In this document: positions 24,494 through 31,211 of the stretch, one piece after another
Layout: each line of letters begins with the position of its first letter
Numbering within the stretch: position 1 is the first letter of the stretch
Assembly (NCBI GenBank): GCA_945869735.1
Contig: CAMBPQ010000025.1
Coordinates: forward strand, 1-40,818
DNA: 40,818 nucleotides
Direction of reading: 5' to 3'
Source: Planctomicrobium piriforme
Lineage (GTDB): Bacteria; Planctomycetota; Planctomycetia; Pirellulales; UBA1268
Notes under the pieces: model-generated
The model's input: the letters and a program-made list of their open reading frames with translations, nothing else
Databases searched by the model: none
What the model was told of the DNA's origin: nothing
Made by a program: the position numbers and the translations under genes

Positions 24494-26491
24494 ATGTTCC
24501 TCACCGATCTCGTTATCGTGTTCGCCGTCGCCGCGGCGGTCGTCTTCGCCTTCGGCCACGCGAAGGTTCCAAGCGTCGTCGGCCTGCTCGTCGCCGGCGT
24601 GCTCGTCGGCCCCTACGGGCTCTCGCTCGTCGCGGACGTCAAGGTCGTCGAGATGCTGGCCGAGATCGGTGTGGTCGTGCTGCTCTTCACGGTGGGTCTC
24701 GAGTTCTCGCTGTCACGGCTGCTCGTCATGCTGCCGCTGATGGGGCGGATCGGCCTACCGCAGATTGTCGGCACGACGGCGCTGGTGGCGGCGGCGACCT
24801 GCTGGTATCTCGGCACGCTACCCCAGGCTGTATTCGCCGGCATGCTCGTCGCCATGTCGAGCACCGCCATCGTGCTCAAGTTGCTGGCCGACCGCGGCGA
24901 AATGGCGACGCCCCACGGCCGGATCGCGATCGCCGTGCTCCTGCTCCAAGACCTCGTCGTCGTCGTCGCGATGCTCGCGGTGCCACTGCTGGCGAAGGCC
25001 GCCGGCGCGGTGCCGGCGGCCGGACAGGCTCCTGAGGTCGCTGCACACCACCCGGCGCAGCTCTTCCAGGATCCGATCGCATCGGTGGTGGCTGGACTGG
25101 CCGTCGTGGCCGCGGTGCTCCTCGTGGGCCGGTACGCCGTGCCGCGAATACTGCACGCGGTGGTGCGACAGCGCAACCGCGAGCTCTTCCTGATGACGAT
25201 CGTGCTGGTCTGCCTGGGCACGGCAGCGATCACCGCGCAGGCCGGCCTCTCGCTGGCCCTGGGCGCGTTTCTTGCGGGGCTGATGCTTTCCGAGAGCGAA
25301 TATGGCCACCAGGCGTTCACGGAAGTGCTGCCGTTTCGCGATACGCTCGCAAGCCTGTTCTTCGTGTCGGTCGGAATGCTCCTCGACATCCGCTTTCTGA
25401 TGGAGCATGCGACCCTCGTCGCGGTCACAGTGGCCGCGATCCTGCTCGCTAAGACCGCCGCCACGGCGGTGCCGGCCATGCTCGCGGGATTCCCGCCTCG
25501 GACAAGCCTGCTGGCGGGGGCCACGCTCGCGCAGATCGGTGAGTTTTCCTTCGTACTCGGGTCCCGTGGGGCGGAGGCCGGCCTGCTCACCCGCAACGAC
25601 TACCAGACCTTCCTCGCCGCGGCCGTGATCACCATGGCCACCACGCCGCTCGTGGCCGCGGCGCTGCCTGGGTGGCTCGATCGGCTGTCCCGCACCCGTT
25701 GGTGCGGCCGCTGGCTGGCCGACGCCGCCCCTGCCGACGATCGACCGCAGCTCACCAACCACGTGATCATCGCCGGCTTCGGACTCAATGGCCACAACCT
25801 CGCCGCGGCCCTCGCCGAGTTTGGCGTGCCGCACGTCGTCCTCGAACTGAACCCGGAGACTGTCCGCCGCGAACGGTCGTTCGGGCTCGATATCCACTAC
25901 GGCGACTGCACGCGGGCCGCCATTCTCGACCACGTCGGGATCACTCGGGCGCGGGCGTATGTGATCGCGATTTCCGATGCGGCAAATAGCCGCCGCAGTG
26001 TCTGCGTGGCCCGCGAACTCTCCCCGACGGTGCGGATCTTCGTGCGCACCGAATACGTGCTGGAGGTTGAAGAGCTCAAGGCCCTGGGTGCCGACGAGGT
26101 GATCCCTGCCGAGTTCGAGACGGCCCTCTCGCTCTTCGACCGGGTGCTCTCGATCTACGACGTCCCGGAGGAGACGATCGACGACCTCGTCAACCGCATG
26201 CGGCTGGCAAACTACGGCGTCCTCCGCGCGACCCCCGGGCTCCATGCCCACGCCAGCAGGCTTTCAAACGTGCAGGCCTGCCGAATCCCCGAGGCGAGCC
26301 ACGCCGTAGGACGTTCGATCGGCCAACTGCAGGTCCGTTCCACGACCGGCGCGACGGTGATAGCCGTGCGCCGCGGCGGCCGCACAGTCCCGAGTCCAGG
26401 CCCCGATTTCATCGTGGCGACGGGCGACGAGGTGACCGTCGTGGGCACGTCCGAGCAGCAGGCGGCCGCCCGACGGCTGCTTTCCAGCTAG
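24494..26491 (+). CDS. KefB-type CPA2 monovalent cation:proton antiporter with RCK domains
   Basis: A 665-residue inner-membrane transporter from the ATG at 24494 (MFLTDLVIVFAVAAAVVF). About twelve helices make up the CPA2 exchanger (VPSVVGLLVAGVLVGPYGL, LLFTVGLEFSLSRL, FLAGLMLSESEYGHQ, SLFFVSVGMLLDIRFL). A cytoplasmic RCK_N domain follows near 420 (HVIIAGFGLNGHNLAAALAE with a GxGxxG-like loop and HYGDCTRAAIL), then an RCK_C domain (~580-660: AVGRSIGQLQVRSTTGATVI). Such proteins exchange K+ or Na+ for H+, gated by a nucleotide. In-frame sequence upstream of 24494 has no membrane character. The TAG stop lies in the CTAG that begins element copy 4. Confidence 0.92.
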   Translation: MFLTDLVIVFAVAAAVVFAFGHAKVPSVVGLLVAGVLVGPYGLSLVADVKVVEMLAEIGVVVLLFTVGLEFSLSRLLVMLPLMGRIGLPQIVGTTALVAAATCWYLGTLPQAVFAGMLVAMSSTAIVLKLLADRGEMATPHGRIAIAVLLLQDLVVVVAMLAVPLLAKAAGAVPAAGQAPEVAAHHPAQLFQDPIASVVAGLAVVAAVLLVGRYAVPRILHAVVRQRNRELFLMTIVLVCLGTAAITAQAGLSLALGAFLAGLMLSESEYGHQAFTEVLPFRDTLASLFFVSVGMLLDIRFLMEHATLVAVTVAAILLAKTAATAVPAMLAGFPPRTSLLAGATLAQIGEFSFVLGSRGAEAGLLTRNDYQTFLAAAVITMATTPLVAAALPGWLDRLSRTRWCGRWLADAAPADDRPQLTNHVIIAGFGLNGHNLAAALAEFGVPHVVLELNPETVRRERSFGLDIHYGDCTRAAILDHVGITRARAYVIAISDAANSRRSVCVARELSPTVRIFVRTEYVLEVEELKALGADEVIPAEFETALSLFDRVLSIYDVPEETIDDLVNRMRLANYGVLRATPGLHAHASRLSNVQACRIPEASHAVGRSIGQLQVRSTTGATVIAVRRGGRTVPSPGPDFIVATGDEVTVVGTSEQQAAARRLLSS

Positions 26492-26680
26492 ATCGCATCT
26501 GCCCTAGGTGGAGCGGGGCGGGGTGCTACCCGCATTCCCCGCGCTTGCGATTGGGGCTTCCTGACGGGAGGCGAGGGGTCGGCGAACGATTGAGGAGCCT
26601 TGGTCGTATCCTCGCCCCGGCGACGATCCGCAAGACCGAGCAGCGGCGACTTTTGACGCTCCCGAGCCGGCGAGACACCT
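26488..26680. repeat. 162-bp CTAG-class element, copy 4 (interrupted)
   Basis: Begins CTAGATCGCATCTGCC, supplying the TAG stop of the KefB-type gene. After GGTGGAGCGG it is interrupted by a REP-like repeat in reverse orientation (26534-26569), then resumes GGCGAGGGGTCGGCGAACG and runs through the core. A second short insertion near 26625-26648 splits GACGA from GACTTTTG. The right side carries GAGCCGGCGAGACACC as in copies 3 and 5; its exact end is unclear. The most degraded copy. Confidence 0.6.
26534..26569 (-). repeat. REP-like repeat, copy d, nested in element copy 4
   Basis: The reverse complement reads CAGGAAGCCCCAATCGCAAG then CGCGGGGAAT, matching the head of the other copies. It sits inside the fourth 162-bp element, so it inserted there later. 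Confidence 0.65.
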
Positions 26681-26851
26681 GCCTTTCCCCTTTGAGAGTA
26701 GCGGGCCAGGAGGACAGGCCATGGAGAACCACAGGATGTTGGGAACCCAAGAGGTGCCGCCGGGGCGTGAGGGAGAGGTGGACCCCGTTTTTCGCACGCC
26801 CTGATAAGGTGACGTTTCCCGGGTGGGAGGCACCCCATCCGGAGCAGGAAC

Positions 26852-26905
26852 ATGGCTGGAAAGCGACGAGTGTATGGGGCCCCGTTCAAGGGCAAGGTAG
26901 CAATC
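26852..26905 (+). pseudogene. IS3-type orfA N-terminal fragment
   Basis: Encodes MAGKRRVYGAPFKGKVA, closely resembling the first residues of IS3-family OrfA proteins (KRR.Y...FKAKVA). Similarity stops after ~20 codons and no helix-turn-helix or orfB follows. The frame stays open without a stop to the DUF4139 gene at 27122, but the intervening residues look non-coding. Together with 26681-26851, where nothing else was recognised, it is probably the remnant of one IS end. Confidence 0.5.
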
Positions 26906-27121
26906 CTGTTCGGCACGACACGTGCTCCCTGCCCGGGACAGGCTTTGCTTCTACGGCTTCATGATCTCGAGGCGTTGGCGTGGGTCGGGGTTACCCGCAC
27001 TCCGATTTGCCCCGGTGCTGACGCCGTGGGATTATTTCCCTCCCGCACGGTGACGGCTGTCACGAGTTCGTTTTTTCGCCGTTATCAGGGTGGCCACCCA
27101 CCTCCTTCCGGAGTCCGATCC

Positions 27122-29230
27122 ATGCAGGTTTCCCGTACCGCGATTGCCGCGTCTCTGCTGGCTGTCGTTAGCGCCGTCTCTTCTCGCGCAGCCGAGCCCG
27201 CGCTACCGCTGGAGAAGGTCGTCTTGTTCACGTCCGGCGTCGGCTTCTTCCAGCACGGAGGGAAGGTGGATGGCGACGCACAGGTGGAGATGGCGTTCAA
27301 GAGCGAGCAAATCAACGACCTCCTCAAGAGCATGGTGCTCGAGGATCGCGACGGCGGCACCGTCGCAGCGGTGAGCTACGCCTCTCGCGACCCGATCACG
27401 AAGACGCTCGGCACGTTTGCCGTGAACCTCACCGACAATCCCTCGATCGGCCAGATCCTCGGCCGCCTGCGGGGCGCCCGGATCGAGGTCGCGGCCGCGC
27501 CGCCCGCCAGTGGCACGATCGTGGGCGTGGAGAAGCGGACGGTGCCCGTGGGCGACGACCAGACGGTCGAGAAGGAGTTTGTCACGATCCTCACGAAGGA
27601 GGGCCTGCGGACGCTCGCCCTCGACACCATCACGAGATTGAAACTCCTCGACGAGCGGCTCCAGGGGGAACTGGAGAAGGCGCTCGCCGTGCTCGCGCTC
27701 GGCACCGACAACGATCGCAAGAGCGTGACGCTCGACTTCGCGGGCAAGGGCGCGCGCCGCGTGCGCGTGGGCTACGTGCAGGAGGCGCCGGTGTGGAAGA
27801 CGAGCTACCGCGTGGTGCTCGGGGCCGAAGACGGGAAGGCCGCCGAAAAGGACAAGGACAAGAAGCAGGAAAAGGCTCTGCTCCAGGGCTGGGCGATCGT
27901 CGAGAACACAACCGACCAAGATTGGAAGGACGTGCGGATGTCGCTCGTCAGCGGTCGACCGATCTCGTTTCGTATGGATCTCTACCAGCCGCTCTACGTG
28001 CCCCGCCCCGAGGTTCGCCAGGAGCTCTACGCGTCGCTGTTGCCGCAGCAATACGGCCAGGATCTGGCCAAGCGCGACCGCGAGTTCGCGGCCGCTGGTG
28101 AACGCCAGGGCAGAATACAGCTTGCCAGGCCGGAGAAGGCTGCTTCCGGCCTCCGGGGAGCGGCCGCGGCGGACGCCCCGGCGGAAAGCAGCGTGGTTGG
28201 GGACGGAAAAGCCCTTTCCCTCGACATGGCTGCGAACGCCGGGTCGATCCAGAGCGTCGCCCAAGGGGCCACGCTCGGCGAGCTCTTCCGCTACGAGATC
28301 GCCAAGCCGGTCTCGATCGCCCGCCAGCGGTCGGCGATGCTGCCGATCGTCTCGGAACAGATCGAGGCCGAGAAGGTGTCGATCTACGACGACCGGGTCC
28401 TCGCCAAGCATCCGCTCGCCGGCCTGCGGCTCGTCAACTCGACGAAGCTGAACCTCATGCAGGGGCCGGTCACGGTGTACGACGGCGACGTCTACGCCGG
28501 CGACGCCCGGGTTGAAGACCTCGTCCCCGGCAGCGAGCGGCTCGTGAGCTACGCTGTGGACCTCGACGTCGAGGTGGCACCGCGGACGGAGCCCCGTCCT
28601 GAGGAGATCGTGAGCGTGAAGCTCGCGAAGGGCACGCTCGTCGTCACACGCAAGCTCGCGCGGCGCAAGATCTTCGAGATCAAGAATTCGGGCGCCGACG
28701 CAGTCAAGCTCCTCGTCGAGCATCCGCGTGAGGAGCCCTGGAAGCTCGTGGCGCTTGAAAAGCCGGCCGAGACCACGCGGGACCGCTACCGGTTTGCCGT
28801 CACGGCCGAGCCCGGCAAGCCCGTGACGCTCGAGGTGGCCGAGGAGCAGCAGACGCTCCAGCAACTCGCGCTTGTGAACACCGACGACAGCACGATCCTG
28901 TTCTTCACCAACGCGAAGCAGACGAGCCCGGCCGTGAAAGAGGCGCTCACCGCAGTCATCGAGCGGAAGCGCGAGATCGAGCGGTTTGTGCAGGAGCGGG
29001 CCAAGCGGGAGCAGGAGGTGAACGTCGTCGGCCAGGAGCAGGAGCGGATTCGACAGAACATGGCGCAGCTTGAGCGGACGAGCGACCTCTACACGCGCTA
29101 CGTGCAGAAATTCGCCGTCCAGGAGGACCGCGTGGAGACGCTCCGCAAGGAGGTCGCCGACCTCCAGGCCAAGGAGCTGGAAGCGCGCCGAGCACTCGAC
29201 GACTATCTTCAGCAGCTGGAGCTGAACTGA
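27122..29230 (+). CDS. exported DUF4139-domain protein
   Basis: A 702-residue protein from the ATG at 27122, after CCGGAG. A signal peptide (MQVSRTAIAASLLAVVSAVS, cut near SRAAEP) is followed by LEKVVLFTSGVGFFQHGG and a beta-rich first half. DUF4139-like features are VGYVQEAPVWKTSYRVVL, LQGWAIVENTTDQDWKDVRM and MSLVSGRPISFRMDLYQPLY. A lysine-rich loop sits near 243-252. The last ~100 residues form a charged coiled coil (VIERKREIERFVQERAKREQ). The biochemical role of the family is unknown; a structural periplasmic or surface role is inferred. The serpin gene starts 60 bases downstream, so the two are probably co-transcribed. Confidence 0.82.
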   Translation: MQVSRTAIAASLLAVVSAVSSRAAEPALPLEKVVLFTSGVGFFQHGGKVDGDAQVEMAFKSEQINDLLKSMVLEDRDGGTVAAVSYASRDPITKTLGTFAVNLTDNPSIGQILGRLRGARIEVAAAPPASGTIVGVEKRTVPVGDDQTVEKEFVTILTKEGLRTLALDTITRLKLLDERLQGELEKALAVLALGTDNDRKSVTLDFAGKGARRVRVGYVQEAPVWKTSYRVVLGAEDGKAAEKDKDKKQEKALLQGWAIVENTTDQDWKDVRMSLVSGRPISFRMDLYQPLYVPRPEVRQELYASLLPQQYGQDLAKRDREFAAAGERQGRIQLARPEKAASGLRGAAAADAPAESSVVGDGKALSLDMAANAGSIQSVAQGATLGELFRYEIAKPVSIARQRSAMLPIVSEQIEAEKVSIYDDRVLAKHPLAGLRLVNSTKLNLMQGPVTVYDGDVYAGDARVEDLVPGSERLVSYAVDLDVEVAPRTEPRPEEIVSVKLAKGTLVVTRKLARRKIFEIKNSGADAVKLLVEHPREEPWKLVALEKPAETTRDRYRFAVTAEPGKPVTLEVAEEQQTLQQLALVNTDDSTILFFTNAKQTSPAVKEALTAVIERKREIERFVQERAKREQEVNVVGQEQERIRQNMAQLERTSDLYTRYVQKFAVQEDRVETLRKEVADLQAKELEARRALDDYLQQLELN

Positions 29231-29240
29231 GGGTCGCGTC

Positions 29241-29254
29241 GGCCGATGTCGGCC
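29241..29254 (+). promoter_or_regulatory. GGCCGA/TCGGCC hairpin between DUF4139 and serpin genes
   Basis: A perfect 6-bp stem with a 2-base spacer in the 60-bp gap between the two genes. No T-run follows, so it is more likely an mRNA-stabilising or attenuating structure than a full terminator, or it may be chance. Confidence 0.3.
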
Positions 29255-29290
29255 GGCAGGGTACGGAAGGATTCACACGGGACGGCTGAC

Positions 29291-30508
29291 ATGCTCCGCG
29301 AGGTCACGGTGGCGGTGCTGGTGGCGGGCGCGGCCGTGGTGACCGGCGGCGCCCGGGGCGCGGAGGGAGTGGCGCAGGCCACCGCCGGCGTGGGCGGGAT
29401 GGCATGGGACCTCGTCCGCGCGAGCGGCGCGGGCAACGCGATCGTGTCGCCGGTGAGCGTATGGGAGGCGCTGGCCATGACCCACGCGGGCGCCCGCGGC
29501 GAGACGGCCGCCCAGATGGCGCATGTACTCGGCATGCCGGACGACCGGGCCGCGATCGCGGCCGCCTCAGCGGCCCTGCGAAAGCTGTTCGCCGAGGCAA
29601 AGGGGGGGAAGCTCGCGCTCGACGTCGCCAATCGGATCTGGGTGCAGAAGGACACGAAGCTCGAGGCCGCGTTTACGGCGCTCCTCGAGGCCAGGTTCGG
29701 CGCCGGGGCGGGAATCGTGGACTTCGTCGGTGCCACGGAGCCCGCGCGGGGCGAGATCAACGCCTGGGTCAGTGACCACACGGCCAACGAGATCGACGAA
29801 CTGTTGAAGGTGGGCACGATCACGCCGCTGACCCGGCTCGTGCTCACGAACGCCGTCTCTATGAAAGCCCCGTGGGCGACGAAGTTTGAGAAGGCCGGCA
29901 CGCGGCCGGAGCCGTTCAACCTCATGGCCGACACGCAGGCCGCCGTTCCGTTCATGCACCAGTCGGGCAAGTTCGTGGCGGGAAAGGTGGGCGCGGGGCC
30001 GAAGGCCGCGACCGTCTGCGAGATTCCCTACGAGGGCGGACGGCTGGCGATGCTCGTGATCGTGCCCGACGCGGTGGACGGGCTGGCGGCCGTGCTCGCC
30101 GGGTTCCATGGAGAGTCGCTCGCGGGCTGGAAAGCCGGTGGACTGAAACCCCGGCAGGTGAATCTGGCCCTCCCCAAGTGGACGGCCCGCAAGCCGCTCC
30201 GCCTCAATGAGGCGCTCGGCGCGATGGGAATGAAGCAGGCCTTTCAGCAAGGCGTCGCCGATTTCTCAGGCATGGACGGCACCCGCGATCTCTTCGTGTC
30301 GGCCGTGGTCCACGAGGGCTTCGTGGAAGTGACGGAGGAGGGGACCGAGGCCGCCGCCGCCACGGGCGTGGTGATAACGAAGCGGGCCATGATCCGTGAG
30401 CCCGAGGAGACGCTTGACGTCCGCGTCGACCGCCCGTTCGCCTGGGCCGTCATTGAGCGCGGCACGAGCACGATCCTGTTCGCAGGCGTCGTCGCCGATC
30501 CGCGGTGA
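29291..30508 (+). CDS. exported serpin, probably inhibitory
   Basis: A 405-residue serine-protease-inhibitor fold protein. The ATG at 29291 opens a signal peptide (MLREVTVAVLVAGAAVV, ending near GARGAEG). Serpin features include NAIVSPVSVWEALAMTHAGA, ANRIWVQKD, LVLTNAVSMKAPWATKF and EIPYEGGRLAMLVIVP. The reactive loop runs VTEEGTEAAAATGVVITKR. The hinge with Gly at P15 and Ala at P12-P9 is the pattern of inhibitory serpins; counting from it places Arg at P1 and Ala at P1', suggesting a trypsin-like target. The C-terminus RPFAWAVIERGTSTILFAGVVADP is typical. Cell-surface or secreted defence against proteases is the likely role. Confidence 0.92.
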   Translation: MLREVTVAVLVAGAAVVTGGARGAEGVAQATAGVGGMAWDLVRASGAGNAIVSPVSVWEALAMTHAGARGETAAQMAHVLGMPDDRAAIAAASAALRKLFAEAKGGKLALDVANRIWVQKDTKLEAAFTALLEARFGAGAGIVDFVGATEPARGEINAWVSDHTANEIDELLKVGTITPLTRLVLTNAVSMKAPWATKFEKAGTRPEPFNLMADTQAAVPFMHQSGKFVAGKVGAGPKAATVCEIPYEGGRLAMLVIVPDAVDGLAAVLAGFHGESLAGWKAGGLKPRQVNLALPKWTARKPLRLNEALGAMGMKQAFQQGVADFSGMDGTRDLFVSAVVHEGFVEVTEEGTEAAAATGVVITKRAMIREPEETLDVRVDRPFAWAVIERGTSTILFAGVVADPR

Positions 30509-30522
30509 TCTGCTCGTCTCGC

Positions 30523-30727
30523 GCGGCAAACGATCCGCCCTTTGGAGAACTTCCACTTGCGGCTGCACACGGGAGATGACCGTGGCCAGATCACGGAGGC
30601 GGACCACGAGAAGGGTCGTGTTACCATCGGCGGACAGGACCATTCCGCGCACGGCCGGGTGCGCCAACGCGCGTTCCACGGCCCGCCAAAGCCCTTCTTC
30701 GTTCTGCGTTCCCGGCACGGGCGGCAT
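30523..30727 (-). pseudogene. RND/MMPL transporter fragment
   Basis: On the minus strand, LWRAVERALAHPAVRGMVLS then ADGNTTLLVVRLRD and LATVISRVQPQVEVLQ resembles part of the periplasmic region of MMPL/RND exporters. No membrane segments flank it, and the frame runs into the 3' end of the serpin gene on the other strand. A gene fossil, identified with moderate certainty. Confidence 0.4.
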
Positions 30728-30888
30728 TGGCGGGCAGGCCGCTCACCGATTTTCTGCTCGCCGAGATCCGCCGGGTGGCCGAACTGCCAACGCCCGAAGA
30801 ACTCGCCGCAAGGCTCGTGAGTCGCGAACAGCCCCGGCTGCGCACCGCGCCTGCGAAAGCTGTCCGGGCCGAGCGCGATCGTCGATGA
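30721..30888 (+). pseudogene. VapB-type antitoxin, 5'-truncated
   Basis: The frame encodes RPLTDFLLAEIRRVAELPTP, EELAARLVSREQPRL and AVRAERDRR before a TGA at 30886. This matches the C-terminal half of VapB-like antitoxins. The N-terminal DNA-binding part is missing. The stop overlaps the ATG of the toxin fragment (ATGA), the usual arrangement in vapBC operons. Confidence 0.55.
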
Positions 30889-30968
30889 TCGTCCTCGATG
30901 CGTCGGCCGTGCTCGAACTCCTGTTGTCTTGCTCCCGTCGGACCTGGAATCTTTGTGGACAAGGGTGA
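30885..30968 (+). pseudogene. VapC (PIN domain) toxin, truncated after ~15 residues
   Basis: Starts MIVLDASAVLELLL, the first strand of PIN-domain ribonucleases with the conserved Asp5. The family sequence ends at about residue 15 and the frame closes after 27 codons. The rest of the PIN domain, with the other acidic residues, is absent, so no toxin activity is possible. Confidence 0.6.
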
Positions 30969-31035
30969 GCCTCTAGCCAAGCAGATCCTCGCCTGGATCG
31001 GATTACCCACAGGCAAGTTCCCCCTGGAAGGCTAG
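30946..31035 (+). pseudogene. unidentified C-terminal gene fragment
   Basis: A frame reading FVDKGEPLAKQILAWIGLPT and GKFPLEG ends in the TAG of element copy 5. The residues look protein-like but were not assigned to a family. The fragment follows directly on the broken VapC sequence, marking a deletion joint near 30930-30945. Confidence 0.3.
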
Positions 31036-31193
31036 AGCGCATCCGCTTTTGGCGGAGCGGCGAGATGGCGCCTTGGGAGAGGGAGGCAAGGGGGTCGGCG
31101 AACGCTTGAGGAGCGTTGGGCCGCCGCGGCCCACAGCAACGAGCCTTTTGCCGCCCCCAAGCCAGCGAGACACGTACGTTGGATGAGCTCTCA
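31032..31193. repeat. 162-bp CTAG-class element, copy 5
   Basis: Begins CTAGAGCGCATCC and ends with the near complement GGATGAGCTCTCAG. The core keeps GAGGGAGGCAAGGGGGTCGG and CTTTTGCCGCCCCCAAG. Where copies 1-3 have the inner hairpin GGGCG/CGCCC, this copy has GGGCCGC/GCGGCCC: different bases, same fold. It lies just downstream of the HEAT-repeat gene stop on the opposite strand (TAG at 31214-31212). Confidence 0.65.
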
Positions 31194-31211
31194 GGCTATC
31201 CCCGCCGCGAT

